A stretch of 64,000 nucleotides of DNA from G965277745 sp965277745 (GTDB taxonomy: Bacteria; Pseudomonadota; Gammaproteobacteria; Cardiobacteriales; Cardiobacteriaceae). Below, piece by piece: positions 8,509-17,896 of this stretch. The stretch spans positions 1,240,001-1,304,000 of the forward strand of contig OZ255837.1 in the NCBI GenBank assembly GCA_965277745.1. The letters are read 5' to 3'. Within the stretch, counting starts at the first letter, position 1; each line of letters starts with the position of its first letter. The translations under genes were made by a program, and so were the position numbers. The notes under the pieces were generated by a model. It saw only the letters and a list, made by a program, of their open reading frames with translations, was not told where the DNA came from and did not search any database.

Positions 8509-9348
8509 TTATGCCGCAGTTCTCATCTCAGGGTCATGACCCTGAGATGAGAAGTAAATCCGTTCTGGCGGTAGCCCGTCAAGGCTGGAATGGGGGCGTC
8601 TCCAGTTGTAGTGATCCAACCATTTTCCGATCTTTGCCTTGGCATCCTTCCCGCCGTCAAATGCGTGCAAATAGACACATTCATACTTCAGGCTGCACCA
8701 CAGACGCTCAATGAAGACGTTATCTGTCCAACAGCCTTTGCCATCCATGGAGATTGCAATGCCCGCATCCTTCAGCCTTCTGATCCATTCAAAGCTGGTG
8801 AATTGACTGCCCTGATCCGTGTTAAAGGTGTCAGGTTTGCCGTAAAGCATTGACGCCTCCTCAAGCGCTTCGACGCAAAAAGCAGTATCCATACTGTTGC
8901 TGAGCCGCCAACTGAGAACAAAGCCACGATGCCAATCCATAATCGCAATCAGATACAAAAATCCACGCCCCATCGGAATATAGGTTATGTCGGCGCACCA
9001 GACCTGATTGGGACGATCTATCGTCTTGTCTCTGAGCAAATAGGGATAAATCTTGTGCTCTGGATGACGTACCGTGGTTTTTGGCTTCTGATAAATTGCC
9101 GGCAAACCCATGAGACCCATAAGGCGACGCACGCGCTTGCGGCTGACACAATAGCCCTGAAGACGTAAATGCCACGCCATTTGACGACTGCCATAACTCG
9201 GCGTTTCCAAAAACTGTTCGTCAATCAGACGCATGAGCTTCAGGTTCAGCGGGCTTTCGCCTTTGGTGTCGTCATACCAGCTTGAGGGGCTGATGCTGAA
9301 CAATTCGCCTTGACGGGTAATGCTCAGAGGTCCACTTGGGCTGATCAT
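8509..9348 (-). CDS. IS3-family transposase OrfB
   Basis: OrfB holds the integrase core: WCADITYIPM (first D), FNTDQGSQFTS (second D) and FIERLWCSLKYE (E), followed by the HYNWRRPHSSLDGLPPERIY tail. The start at 9348 (MISPSGPLS) overlaps the orfA stop as ATGA. The frame is also open upstream to 9414, as needed for a -1 programmed frameshift making an OrfAB fusion, the usual active transposase of the family. The HTH_21 segment (SYGSRQMAWHLRLQG.CVSRKRVRRLM) is present. It looks intact. Confidence 0.9.
   Translation of the reverse strand: MISPSGPLSITRQGELFSISPSSWYDDTKGESPLNLKLMRLIDEQFLETPSYGSRQMAWHLRLQGYCVSRKRVRRLMGLMGLPAIYQKPKTTVRHPEHKIYPYLLRDKTIDRPNQVWCADITYIPMGRGFLYLIAIMDWHRGFVLSWRLSNSMDTAFCVEALEEASMLYGKPDTFNTDQGSQFTSFEWIRRLKDAGIAISMDGKGCWTDNVFIERLWCSLKYECVYLHAFDGGKDAKAKIGKWLDHYNWRRPHSSLDGLPPERIYFSSQGHDPEMRTAA
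8520..8553. repeat. 34-bp perfect palindrome at the 3' end of orfB
   Basis: The two 17-base halves (first half TTCTCATCTCAGGGTCA) are exact complements, with no spacer. The palindrome encodes the last residues of OrfB (SSQGHDPEM) and lies about 70 bases inside the IS3 end. It could form a cruciform or an RNA hairpin that stops transcription leaving or entering the element. Confidence 0.9.
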
Positions 9349-9650
9349 TTCCTTCCGCCGCGCCCGAGAGAGTGGCTGAAGGCTCGTGACAAAAAATCGT
9401 TCTCCATGGTCCACTGACCGACCTTGGCGTGAAGGTCGCGGATTTCCGCTGACTGATCCGATTTTTCTTTCTTCTTTTTGCCAGAGAAAATCTCAACCAT
9501 GTTTTCTTTGGCTTGACGTTTCCACTGGCTGATCTGGTTCGGGTGGATGGTATATTTGCTGGCAAGCTCTGAAAGTGTCAGCTCTTCACTGAGCGCCTCC
9601 ATAGCGACTTTTGCTTTAAATTCGGCTGAAAAGTTTCGACGTTTTGACAT
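9345..9650 (-). CDS. IS3-family transposase OrfA
   Basis: A 101-residue helix-turn-helix protein (MSKRRNFSAEFKAKVAMEAL, ...LTLSELASKYTIHPNQISQWKRQ) with a leucine-zipper-like C-terminal part, as in IS3 OrfA DNA-binding proteins that recognise the terminal repeats. The start at 9650 is preferred over 9671 because the family begins MSKRR/K. The lysine-rich stretch KKKKEKS is encoded by an A-rich run, a possible slippage site for the OrfAB fusion. Confidence 0.88.
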   Translation of the reverse strand: MSKRRNFSAEFKAKVAMEALSEELTLSELASKYTIHPNQISQWKRQAKENMVEIFSGKKKKEKSDQSAEIRDLHAKVGQWTMENDFLSRAFSHSLGRGGRK

Positions 9651-9712
9651 GTAAAATCCGTTCAAAATCATAACAGCTCCACCTTAAAACCCTGTCCTAA
9701 TTTTGGGGACCA

Positions 9713-9930
9713 GCTTACTCCCCAGAGTTAAATCCGGATGAATATCTACACTGTGACCTGAAAGGCATGGTACATAGTGGCGCAGCGGCACGTTCGGTTA
9801 GCGACCTAAAGAAGCGTACACGATCCTGCATGTTGAAGCTTCAGCGTCGTCCTGAACGGGTTAAAAAATACTTTGATGCAGAGTCAATCGCCTATGCTAC
9901 ATAACCTATATAAATTGCCGCCGGGTTAAT
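9713..9930 (+). mobile_element. IS630 3' remnant, copy 2
   Basis: This matches 2951-3168 of copy 1 apart from a C at 9821 where copy 1 has T at 3059. It carries the last about 63 codons of the transposase, here uninterrupted to TAA (ending ...VKKYFDAESIAYAT), and the right inverted repeat. The 5' part is missing; the IS3 end abuts it at 9712. Confidence 0.9.
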
Positions 9931-10361
9931 AAGTTGTTTTGGCTTAAAAATGGATGATCAGAACCCACTGACTCTGGGTGAAGGCAAAAAGAAAGTGGTT
10001 GTCTTTGTTGATCCACGATGCCCGCATTGCCATGAGCTTTTGAAACAAGCCTTACCACTGACCAAAGAATACACCTTCCAAATTCTCCCTGTGCCAGTTC
10101 TTGGTCCTGATTCAGAGCGTCAGGTTCGCCAGCTTGGGTGTGCGCGTGACAAAAAAAGCAGCCACCGATACATTGCTTAATGGTCGGATTGGTAACTTAG
10201 AGCAGGATGATGCCTGCAACTTAGAGCCAATGCAGCGTACCTTGGTGACAGCTCAAATCTTGGGCATTCAAGGTGTGCCTTCAATTAGACGAATAAAGCC
10301 ACAAAGTCCGTGTATACTTTTCATCCGCCGACTTGAAATCATTGAAGAAAATATTGCTTAA
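9931..10361 (+). pseudogene. DsbC-like thioredoxin-fold protein, broken at both ends and frameshifted
   Basis: The frame runs out of the IS630 end into a thioredoxin-fold segment, VVVFVDPRCPHCHELLKQ, with a CPHC redox motif. It continues ...ILPVPVLGPDSERQVRQLGCARDKK and then shifts at an A7 run (10151-10157). The continuing frame reads ATDTLLNGRIGNLEQDDACN...TLVTAQILGIQGVPS, including the cis-Pro (GVP) loop. After GVPS the sequence no longer resembles the family. The N-terminal signal/dimerisation part is missing. Proteins with this pattern occur with conjugative elements, so it may mark a lost mobile island; that link is inference. Confidence 0.7.
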
Positions 10362-10559
10362 GAGCGTATTCGATACAGGGTCGAGTCACACCAAAACATC
10401 GCGTGCTTTTTCATCGGGCAATTGAGCAATCCGTGCCAGAACAGGACAACGCACTTCTAGTCCGGCGTTGATCGGCAACAGCGATCTCATCTGTGCTCGA
10501 TTGCTTCCCGGAAAGGGTGGTGGCATCATAGGGCGCTGAAATCTGGAGAAAATCACCCT

Positions 10560-11933
10560 ATGGTGCGACCGTTTGAACGAAAAAAATATACCGCAAGAGA
10601 TGCCAATTCTTGGGAGAAAACCTTCGGCGTTTTGATGACGCCGTTCGAGGCGTTCGCCAAAAACAGTTCTAGCAGCGGTATTGTGCTGATTTGCTGCACG
10701 GTAGTGGCGTTGGTGCTCGCGAACTCCCCGTTCAGTGAAGCCTATCAGCGCGTCCTCCATACTCCGCTCGCTATTTCCCTCGGCACGAGTACCCTCGTGC
10801 TCAGTCTCCATCACTGGATCAATGACGGGCTGATGGCCGTCTTTTTTTATCTCGTCGGGCTCGAAATCAAACGCGAAATGATCGTAGGCGAACTCTCCAG
10901 TATTCGTCAGGCGCTTTTGCCGATTATCGCGGCGGTCGGCGGCATGGTCGCGCCGGCGTTGCTTTATGTCTTGGTGAACCGCGGCGGGGCGGGCATGACG
11001 GGCTGGGGCATTCCGATGGCCACCGATATCGCCTTTGCCATCGCTGCGTTGATGCTGCTCGGCGCGCGTGTCCCTGCGAGCATGATGACGATTCTCACCG
11101 CCCTTGCCATCGTCGACGATCTCGGCGCGGTCATCGTGATTGCCGTTTTCTATACCGCGGATCTCGATTGGCACGCGCTTTTCCTGGCTTTCACCTGTTT
11201 CGCGGTGATGTTCGCGATGAATCGGATGGGGATTCGCTGGGCCTGGCTGTTCGTGCTGGTCGCCATTGTGGCCTGGTTTTTCATGCATTTTTCCGGGGTG
11301 CACGCGACGATCGCTGGCGTGCTCGGCGCCTTCGCCACGCCGGTCAATTCCGTCTATCGGCCGGCGGAATTCAGCCGCGACGCGCGCAAACTGCTCGACA
11401 AGTTCGACGTCTTCCGCAGTCGGGAAAAGGAATTTCTCGCCTCAGAGCACTTGACCGGTGTGCTCCATACCCTGCATATGGGCATCGACAAGGCGCGTAC
11501 CCTGCTGCAACGCTTCGAGCACGGCTTACAGAAGCCGGTATATTTCCTGATCGTTCCGGTTTTCGCCTTGGCCAATGCCGGCGTGCCGCTGAATGCGCAG
11601 GATCTCGCGGACGTCCTTGATCATCCGGTAACGATCGGCGTCGCCCTCGGTCTGATCGTCGGTAAATTCGTCGGTATCTCCGCCGCCATATTCATCTGCC
11701 ATGGCCTCGGTGTGGCGAAACTGCCGGCGGATCTGCAAAAAAAACACGTGCTCGGCATGGCAATGCTCGCCGGTATCGGCTTTACGATGTCGATCTTTAT
11801 TTCCGAACTGGCGTTTCGCGGTCAGGAAGAATTACTGCGTCACGCCAAAACCGCCGTTCTTTTCGCTTCCCTGATCGCCGGAATCGTTGGCTTCTCGTTC
11901 CTATTTTTCACCGCTAAATCAAAGGAACCCTGA
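10560..11933 (+). CDS. nhaA: Na+/H+ antiporter NhaA
   Basis: An inner-membrane antiporter exchanging two H+ for one Na+, for sodium and alkaline-pH homeostasis. The 457-residue sequence has the family landmarks [31 protein letters not shown] and the paired ion-binding aspartates in [16 protein letters not shown]. It is longer than E. coli NhaA because of a cytoplasmic insert around residues 265-315, as in many NhaA proteins. Start at ATG 10560, preceded by GGAG about 10 bases upstream. Its TGA overlaps the glmM ATG (TGATG), implying cotranslation. Placement upstream of the Na+-pumping NQR operon suggests a sodium-based bioenergetic theme. Confidence 0.95.
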   Translation: MVRPFERKKYTARDANSWEKTFGVLMTPFEAFAKNSSSSGIVLICCTVVALVLANSPFSEAYQRVLHTPLAISLGTSTLVLSLHHWINDGLMAVFFYLVGLEIKREMIVGELSSIRQALLPIIAAVGGMVAPALLYVLVNRGGAGMTGWGIPMATDIAFAIAALMLLGARVPASMMTILTALAIVDDLGAVIVIAVFYTADLDWHALFLAFTCFAVMFAMNRMGIRWAWLFVLVAIVAWFFMHFSGVHATIAGVLGAFATPVNSVYRPAEFSRDARKLLDKFDVFRSREKEFLASEHLTGVLHTLHMGIDKARTLLQRFEHGLQKPVYFLIVPVFALANAGVPLNAQDLADVLDHPVTIGVALGLIVGKFVGISAAIFICHGLGVAKLPADLQKKHVLGMAMLAGIGFTMSIFISELAFRGQEELLRHAKTAVLFASLIAGIVGFSFLFFTAKSKEP

Positions 11934-13294
11934 TGGCCGCTGGAGAACGCAAATACTTCGGTACCGACGGGGTGCGTGGACATGTCGGAACGCTCCCGAT
12001 GACGCCGCAATGGGTCATGCAGCTGGCCTGGGCGGTCGGGAAAATGCTCGCGGACAAAGGGCTCGCCGGCGAAAAGGTGTTGATCGGCAAAGATACCCGC
12101 ATTTCCGGTTACCTCTTCGAGAACGCGATTGTCGCCGGGTTGTCCGCCGCGGGCATGGACGCGCATCTGTTGGGGGTGATGCCGACGCCCGGCATCGCCT
12201 ATTTCACGCGTACCTTTCACGCTGCGGCGGGTATCGTCGTCAGCGCTTCGCACAATGTATTCAGCGACAATGGAGTGAAAGTATTCGCCCGTGGGGGCTA
12301 CAAGCTGCCGGAGAGCGCGGAAAAATGTGTCGAAGCGTACCTTGAGACAGCGATGAAACTGGTCCCGCCGGCGGAAATGGGCAAAGTGTACCGCGTATCG
12401 GAAGCGCGCGGGCGTTACATCGAATTCTGCAAGAACGCGATTCCCCTGAATCTGCCCTTCGAGCGACTGAAAGTGGTGCTCGATTGCGCCAACGGCGCCA
12501 CCTACGCCATTGCCCCGCATGTCCTGCGCGAGCTTGGTGCGCGGGTAATCGTGATCAACGCCGAACCGAACGGCTGTAATATCAATGCCGGCGCCGGCTC
12601 CATCCATCCGCAGTCGCTGCAACGCAAAGTGCGCGACGAACAGGCGGATATGGGAATCGCCTTCGATGGCGACGGCGATCGCGTGATCATGGCCGACCGC
12701 TGCGGCCGTCTGATCGACGGGGACGCCATCTTGTATATCATCGCCAAATACCGGGCCTACAAAGGCGAGAAACTGCATAACCTGGTCGGCACCCAGATGA
12801 CCAACCTCGGATTTGAACGGGCGCTTGCGAAAATGGGCATCACCTTGCACCGAACCCAAGTGGGCGATCGTTACGTGCTGGAGAAACTACAGGCACTCGA
12901 CGCCCGCGTCGGCGGTGAAAATTCGGGACATATCATCTGCCTGGATCGCAATTCCACCGGCGACGGCATTATCGCCGCCTTGCAGGTGCTGGCGGCGGTT
13001 CTGGAGATGGGGGAGACGCTGGAAGCGCTGGTTGCCGATCTGGCGATGACCACCCAAGTATTGAAAAATGTTGTGGTCAACACGGCCCGCGACGAACTGA
13101 TGGCACGCAAAGTGCTCGAACAGGCGGTGGAAGAGGCCAAAGCGTGTCTCGGCAGCAGAGCGCGTATTCTCTTGCGTCCTTCCGGCACGGAGCCGAAAGT
13201 CCGCGTCATGGCCGAAGGCGACGACGAGTCCTTGCTGACCCGTGTAGTCGATAAACTGATTGCTATCATTGAACAGGAGGATCAAAATGCGTAA
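11933..13294 (+). CDS. glmM: Phosphoglucosamine mutase
   Basis: GlmM converts glucosamine-6-phosphate to glucosamine-1-phosphate, the step before UDP-GlcNAc for peptidoglycan and LPS. The 453-residue protein has the phosphoserine loop VSASHN (active serine S106), the Mg2+ loop DGDGDR, the sugar-binding GGENSGH and the phosphate-binding [13 protein letters not shown]. It is coupled to nhaA by a one-base overlap and overlaps tpiA by 8 bases. glmM-tpiA-secG-tRNA-Leu is a conserved order in Pseudomonas-like gammaproteobacteria. Confidence 0.97.
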   Translation: MAAGERKYFGTDGVRGHVGTLPMTPQWVMQLAWAVGKMLADKGLAGEKVLIGKDTRISGYLFENAIVAGLSAAGMDAHLLGVMPTPGIAYFTRTFHAAAGIVVSASHNVFSDNGVKVFARGGYKLPESAEKCVEAYLETAMKLVPPAEMGKVYRVSEARGRYIEFCKNAIPLNLPFERLKVVLDCANGATYAIAPHVLRELGARVIVINAEPNGCNINAGAGSIHPQSLQRKVRDEQADMGIAFDGDGDRVIMADRCGRLIDGDAILYIIAKYRAYKGEKLHNLVGTQMTNLGFERALAKMGITLHRTQVGDRYVLEKLQALDARVGGENSGHIICLDRNSTGDGIIAALQVLAAVLEMGETLEALVADLAMTTQVLKNVVVNTARDELMARKVLEQAVEEAKACLGSRARILLRPSGTEPKVRVMAEGDDESLLTRVVDKLIAIIEQEDQNA

Positions 13295-14012
13295 ACCGAT
13301 TGTTGCGGCGAACTGGAAAATGAACGGGGATCTCGCCCTGATTGACGCTTTTGCCCAGACTGCGCCGGGCAAAGCCGGCGTACAGACAATCTGGGGATTG
13401 CCGAGTATTTTTCTTTATCGGGCACACGCAGCGGGGCTTGCCGATCTCGCCGGCGAAGACGTCTCCGCGCATGAAAAAGGCGCTTACACCGGGGAAACTT
13501 CCGCGCGAATGCTCAAAGAAGCGGGTTGCACCTATTGTATTATCGGGCACTCCGAACGGCGCACCGGGCACCGCGAAGACGAGGCGTTACTCAAGGAGAA
13601 ATGGCGCCGTTTACAAGCCGAGGGTATTGTCCCCATTTACTGCATTGGGGAATCCGAGGCGGCGTATGAAGAGGGCACGACCGAACAGGCGATCGACCGG
13701 CAACTCGCGCCGATGCTCAATGCCGGTTTGATCGATGCCGATAGCGTTATCGCCTATGAACCGGTTTGGGCGATCGGTAGCGGCAAAGCCGCAAGTCCCG
13801 ACTACGCGCAGCAGGTTCAGCGAATGATTCGTGAAAAAATCGCAAAAAACTGTACTACCATCGCCGATGACGTTAGAATTCTCTATGGAGGAAGCGTGCG
13901 AGCGGAAAACACCGGTACCCTTATCATCAAGCCGGATATTGACGGTTTTCTCGTCGGCGGGGCTTCCCTTGAGGTGGAAGCGTTTGTGAATATTATCAAG
14001 GCAATTTCATGA
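13287..14012 (+). CDS. tpiA: Triosephosphate isomerase
   Basis: A glycolytic enzyme interconverting dihydroxyacetone phosphate and glyceraldehyde-3-phosphate. The 241-residue TIM barrel has NWKMNG (substrate Lys), the catalytic His in IIGHSERR, the catalytic Glu in [11 protein letters not shown] and the phosphate-binding GGS...GGAS loops. ATG 13287 is chosen because [14 protein letters not shown] matches the family and CAGGAGG lies just upstream; the frame itself opens earlier inside glmM. It overlaps secG by four bases (ATGA). Confidence 0.97.
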   Translation: MRKPIVAANWKMNGDLALIDAFAQTAPGKAGVQTIWGLPSIFLYRAHAAGLADLAGEDVSAHEKGAYTGETSARMLKEAGCTYCIIGHSERRTGHREDEALLKEKWRRLQAEGIVPIYCIGESEAAYEEGTTEQAIDRQLAPMLNAGLIDADSVIAYEPVWAIGSGKAASPDYAQQVQRMIREKIAKNCTTIADDVRILYGGSVRAENTGTLIIKPDIDGFLVGGASLEVEAFVNIIKAIS

Positions 14013-14395
14013 CAATCCTTATCGCGCAAATCTTGTTTATCGGCACAGCCATCGCCCTTGGCATCATCATCCTGCTGCAGCAGTCTCAGGGCGCGGGCAT
14101 CGGCGCCTCTTTCGGCGCGGGGGCTTCCGGTACGGTTTTCGGCGCGAAGGGCGCTGGTTCCTTCTTGTACAAACTGACGCGGATTCTGGCGCTGATCTTT
14201 TTTGTCAGTGCGCTCGCTATGGGATATCTGCAAAATCAGGCGGCTAACGGGCCGGGGATCTTGCAACAAACGCAATTGGCAACGCCCCAGGAAACGGAAG
14301 CAGTTGACGTACCGGTATTCGCCGAGGATAATGGCGCCCCTGTTTTCGATACCGGCATTTCCAAAAGCGCTGTCAAGACGGATAAAAAACCGTGA
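14009..14395 (+). CDS. secG: Preprotein translocase subunit SecG
   Basis: A small inner-membrane partner of SecYE. The 128-residue protein has two membrane helices (residues about 3-24 and 55-72) separated by the glycine-rich GAGIGASFGAGASGTVFG loop characteristic of SecG, and a variable hydrophilic C-terminus. It begins within the tpiA stop (ATGA). The tRNA-Leu gene lies 18 bases downstream, a linkage also found in E. coli (secG-leuU) and pseudomonads. Confidence 0.95.
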   Translation: MTILIAQILFIGTAIALGIIILLQQSQGAGIGASFGAGASGTVFGAKGAGSFLYKLTRILALIFFVSALAMGYLQNQAANGPGILQQTQLATPQETEAVDVPVFAEDNGAPVFDTGISKSAVKTDKKP

Positions 14396-14413
14396 GCGTT
14401 TTTTGCCAGCATC

Positions 14414-14499
14414 GCCGATGTGGTGGAATTGGTAGACACGCTATCTTGAGGGGGTAGTGAGCCTAGCTCGTGCGAGTTCGAGTCTCGCCGTCGGCACCA
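14414..14499 (+). tRNA. leuU: tRNA-Leu (anticodon GAG)
   Basis: An 86-nt cloverleaf with CCA encoded. The acceptor stem is GCCGATG/CGTCGGC with an A discriminator. The D-arm is TGGTGGAATTGGTAGACACG, the anticodon stem-loop CTATC-TTGAGGG-GGTAG has GAG at 14448-14450, there is a long variable arm as in class II tRNAs, and the T-loop is GTTCGAGTC. It closely matches bacterial tRNA-Leu(GAG). No own promoter was identified; it is probably processed from the glmM-tpiA-secG transcript. Confidence 0.97.
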
Positions 14500-14550
14500 T
14501 TGATGATGACACCTCGTCTGGCGTGACGGAGGAACAAGGGTATCGTTTGC

Positions 14551-15897
14551 ATGATTTCGATAAAAAAAGGCATTGACCTTCCGATTGGCGGGCATGTCGA
14601 AAATCCAGACACTATCGTCTCTTTTCTGCCGGATGCGCCGGTAGCCGTTCTCGGAAGGGACTATCCGGGGCTCAGGCCGACGATGATGGTCGCCGAAGGG
14701 AATGTGTTAAAAAAAGGCGAGCCGCTTTTCGCGGATAAAAAAAATCCCGGTGTCCATATTTGCGCGCCCCTTGCCGGTACGGTCAGGGGTGTGGTTCGTG
14801 GGGAACGCCGCCGTCTTCTTGCGGTGGTGATCGAACCATCCGGCGACGGGGCGGTATCTTTTTCCCCGATGACAGTCGAAGACCTTGATGAAGCGGCGGC
14901 GCAAACCGTCAAAGAGCGTCTTTGCCAGGCCGGCCTCTGGGCGGCGTTGCGACAGCGCCCGTTCAGCAAAATTCCGCCTGTCGCTGCGACCGCGCAGGCG
15001 ATTTTCGTCAACGCCATGGACAGCAATCCGCTCGCGCCCGACCCGCTGCTTGCACTTGCCGGCAGGACAGACGACTACCATGCCGGTCTGCGCGTCCTCA
15101 CCCGGCTGACGGCGGGGAAAGTCCATGTTTGTCACGCCGCCGCGAAAACACTTCCTGAGATTCAGGTCGAGGGTGTCGTCTATCACGCGTTCTCCGGCAT
15201 TCATCCCGCCGGTCTTGTCGGCACCCATATTCATTTTATCGAGCCGGTCGGAAGGGAGAAAACCGTCTGGTATCTCGGCTTACAGGATTTGCTCGCTTTC
15301 GGCAGACTGTTCCTTGGCGGTACAATCGACAACGAACGGATAATTTCGCTCGCCGGCCCCGGGGTCAAGGAAGCGAAAATGATCAGGACGGTCAAGGGGG
15401 TGAATCTGAGCGCCTTGCTCGCGGGCAATTTACGCGCCGGTGAGCAACGGGTGATTTCCGGTTCCGTCTTCGCCGGGCGACAGGTGGAGGAGGCGACGGA
15501 CTTCCTCGGCGCCTATGATCAACAGGTCGTGGTGTTGCCGGAGGGGCGCGACTCCGTTTTTCTCGAATTCCTCCGTCCCGGGGCAAACGCCTATTCGAGG
15601 ACACGCGCCTATCTCGGGCGTTTTCTCGGCAAAGCGATGCCGTTTACCACGGCGGTTCAGGGGTCGCCGCGTCCGATCGTGCCGTTCGGTATCTATGAAG
15701 AGGTGATGCCGCTCGATATCTTGCCGACCCTTCTGCTCAAGGCGCTCGTCGTCAAAGACACCGACACGGCGGTTCAACTCGGTGCGCTGGAACTCGACGA
15801 AGAAGATATCGCCCTGTTGACCTATGTCGATCCGGGGAAACATGATTTTGGCGCCATTTTGCGCGAAAACCTCGAAAAAATAGCCGAAGAAGGGTAG
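14551..15897 (+). CDS. nqrA: Na+-translocating NADH:quinone reductase subunit A
   Basis: A peripheral cytoplasmic subunit of the Na+-NQR complex, which couples NADH oxidation and ubiquinone reduction to Na+ export. The 448-residue sequence begins MISIKKGIDLPI and has RPTMMVAEGNVLKKGEPLF and DKKNPGVHICAPLAGTV, hallmarks of NqrA, and ends with the conserved C-terminal part. No strong Shine-Dalgarno sits at normal distance: GGAGG is about 20 bases upstream, so initiation may be weak or the operon leader structured. It heads an uninterrupted nqrABCDEF-apbE-nqrM cluster and ends in TAG. Confidence 0.97.
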   Translation: MISIKKGIDLPIGGHVENPDTIVSFLPDAPVAVLGRDYPGLRPTMMVAEGNVLKKGEPLFADKKNPGVHICAPLAGTVRGVVRGERRRLLAVVIEPSGDGAVSFSPMTVEDLDEAAAQTVKERLCQAGLWAALRQRPFSKIPPVAATAQAIFVNAMDSNPLAPDPLLALAGRTDDYHAGLRVLTRLTAGKVHVCHAAAKTLPEIQVEGVVYHAFSGIHPAGLVGTHIHFIEPVGREKTVWYLGLQDLLAFGRLFLGGTIDNERIISLAGPGVKEAKMIRTVKGVNLSALLAGNLRAGEQRVISGSVFAGRQVEEATDFLGAYDQQVVVLPEGRDSVFLEFLRPGANAYSRTRAYLGRFLGKAMPFTTAVQGSPRPIVPFGIYEEVMPLDILPTLLLKALVVKDTDTAVQLGALELDEEDIALLTYVDPGKHDFGAILRENLEKIAEEG

Positions 15898-15900
15898 GTC

Positions 15901-17067
15901 ATGGCGAGGAAGACGATATTCGACAAGATCGCGCCCGCCTTTGCCAAGGAGGGAAAATTCGCGACACTCTATCCGCTTTACGAGGCGGTGGCGACGATTT
16001 TCTACAGTCCGGCTTATGTGACCGCGCGCCCGTCCCACGTCCGCGATCCGATCGATCTCAAGCGCATCATGATTTTCGTCTGGCTCGCGGTGTTTCCGGC
16101 GATGTTTTTCGGCTGGTATTTTGTCGGCGCCCGGGCGGCGCAGGCCGCCGCCGTGGAACAAGGCCTCCTGGCGAACCTGTGGTTTGGCGCCCGGATTCAT
16201 CTGCCGATTTACCTGGTCACCTTTTTCGTCGGCGGCTTCTGGGAAGTGCTCTTCGCGATCGTGCGCAAGCACGAGGTTTCAGAAGGTTTCTTCGTGACCT
16301 CGATTCTCTTTTCCCTGATCCTGCCGCCGACCATCCCGCTCTGGCAGGTCGCGCTCGGAATCAGTTTCGGCGTGGTGATCGGCAAGGAAGTTTTCGGGGG
16401 AACGGGGCGTAATTTCGTCAATCCGGCGCTTGCCGGCCGCGCTTTCTTGTATTTCGCCTATCCGGCGCAGATGTCCGGCGATTCCGTCTGGACGGCACGG
16501 ATTGCCGCGTATCCCTTCGTCGACGGTTATTCCGGCGCGACCCCTTTGGCTGAGGCTAGTGCCCATGGCATGCGCGCGATGGCGGAGCAATTCCCGTGGT
16601 GGAATGCATTCTGGGGCAATCTCGGCGGATCGATCGGGGAAGTCTCCACTTTCGCGATCATCCTTGGGGGCGTTTTTCTTCTCCTGACCGGGATCGCCTC
16701 GTGGCGGATCATCGTCGGTGTGCTGGCCGGCGCGACGGCGATTTCGCTGCTCTTCAATGCCATCGGCAGCGACACCAATCCGATGTTCGCGATGCCGTTT
16801 TGGTGGCATTTCGTGATCGGCGGTTTCGCCTTCGGTACAGTTTTCATGGCCACCGACCCGGTCTCGGCCGCGGTGACCAATACGGGCCGTTGCCTCTTCG
16901 GAGTGCTGATTGGAGCGATGACGATTTTGATCCGGGTGGTGAATCCGGCTTTTCCCGAAGGCATCATGTTGGCGATTCTGTTCGCCAATATGTTCGCCCC
17001 GATCATCGACTATTTCGTGATGAACGCCAATATCAAGCGTCGTAAGGCAAGGACGCATGGCAACTGA
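15901..17067 (+). CDS. nqrB: Na+-NQR subunit B
   Basis: An integral membrane subunit (388 residues, about ten helices) that carries covalently bound FMN and lies on the Na+ path. The flavinylation motif SGATPL is present with the acceptor Thr at about residue 214 ([12 protein letters not shown]). The ETGR-like riboflavin/cofactor region and the [17 protein letters not shown] motif fit the family. It starts three bases after nqrA and overlaps nqrC by 11 bases. The downstream apbE product is the expected FMN transferase. Confidence 0.97.
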   Translation: MARKTIFDKIAPAFAKEGKFATLYPLYEAVATIFYSPAYVTARPSHVRDPIDLKRIMIFVWLAVFPAMFFGWYFVGARAAQAAAVEQGLLANLWFGARIHLPIYLVTFFVGGFWEVLFAIVRKHEVSEGFFVTSILFSLILPPTIPLWQVALGISFGVVIGKEVFGGTGRNFVNPALAGRAFLYFAYPAQMSGDSVWTARIAAYPFVDGYSGATPLAEASAHGMRAMAEQFPWWNAFWGNLGGSIGEVSTFAIILGGVFLLLTGIASWRIIVGVLAGATAISLLFNAIGSDTNPMFAMPFWWHFVIGGFAFGTVFMATDPVSAAVTNTGRCLFGVLIGAMTILIRVVNPAFPEGIMLAILFANMFAPIIDYFVMNANIKRRKARTHGN

Positions 17068-17893
17068 AAAATCTTCATCCGCGGGTATTTTCCGCTTTGC
17101 CGGCGGCGTCTGTCTGATCTGTTCTCTCGTCGTTTCGACTGCCGCCGTTTCCTTGCGCGGCATTCAGGAGCGCAACGTCGACAACGAAAAAAAGATCAAT
17201 ATCCTGCGCGCGGCGGGTCTCGCGGAAGCGGGGGAAAAACTCTCCACCGCGGAGATCGAGGAAAGGTATCGAAAAATCCTGCCGCTGGTGGTGGATTTAC
17301 AAAGCGGTGAACTCGATACGACGAAAAACCCCCAGCGCTACGACATGTACGTTGCGGCGGAAAATCCTCGGCAAAGCCATGCCCTTGACGACGATCCGGC
17401 AGGAATCAAGCGGATCGCCGAAGCCGGATCGGCCTATGTTCTGATAGAAAACGATCGCTTGAAGCGGCTCATCCTGCCGATTCAGGGATATGGACTGTGG
17501 TCGACGATCTACGGTTTCACCGCGCTCGATTTTGCCGGAGAGGGCGAGACAATCGAGGGGATCACGTTTTACAAGCAGGGCGAAACCCCCGGACTGGGCG
17601 GTCGCATCGGCGAGCCGGCTTGGCAGGCCAAATGGCGCGGCGTAACGCCGTATGACGATCGTGGCAAGGCGCACGTGGTGCTTGCGAAAAAACGCGATCC
17701 GAACAAAAAAAACGAGGTCGACGCGATCGCCGGGGCGACATTGACAAGTAACGGCGTCGAGCATTTAATGAACTTCTGGTTGGGCCAACAGGGTTATCAA
17801 CCGTTTATCGATCGTTTGCGCACAGAGGAAATCACCATCGCCCAGATGCGCGCGGCGCAGAAAAATGCCGGCGAGCGGCCGGCGGGAGAGTAA
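17057..17893 (+). CDS. nqrC: Na+-NQR subunit C
   Basis: One N-terminal membrane anchor (residues about 12-35) followed by a periplasmic FMN-binding domain. The flavinylation motif [13 protein letters not shown] places the FMN-acceptor threonine at about residue 228. At 278 residues it is close to the family norm. It begins within nqrB and is followed after 3 bases by nqrD. Substrate sequence for ApbE is intact. Confidence 0.96.
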   Translation: MATEKSSSAGIFRFAGGVCLICSLVVSTAAVSLRGIQERNVDNEKKINILRAAGLAEAGEKLSTAEIEERYRKILPLVVDLQSGELDTTKNPQRYDMYVAAENPRQSHALDDDPAGIKRIAEAGSAYVLIENDRLKRLILPIQGYGLWSTIYGFTALDFAGEGETIEGITFYKQGETPGLGGRIGEPAWQAKWRGVTPYDDRGKAHVVLAKKRDPNKKNEVDAIAGATLTSNGVEHLMNFWLGQQGYQPFIDRLRTEEITIAQMRAAQKNAGERPAGE

Positions 17894-17896
17894 GTC

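Larger units (their letters stand above)
8452..9712 (-). mobile_element. IS3-family insertion sequence (about 1.26 kb)
   Basis: The element is delimited by imperfect inverted repeats: TGGCCCCCATTTGTTGG at the left and, on the complementary strand, TGGTCCCCAAAATTAGG at the right. It carries two overlapping reading frames, orfA and orfB, in the usual IS3 layout. The flanks are unrelated (IS1016 remnant on the left, IS630 3' end on the right) and I see no target-site duplication. The present arrangement therefore results from rearrangement or deletion, not from simple insertion. Confidence 0.85.

Noticed and set aside
10386..11303. Long minus-strand ORF of 305 codons opposite nhaA
   Set aside because: Its composition (rich in His, Arg, Glu) is that of an antisense shadow of a GC-rich membrane-protein gene; nhaA on the plus strand is fully supported.
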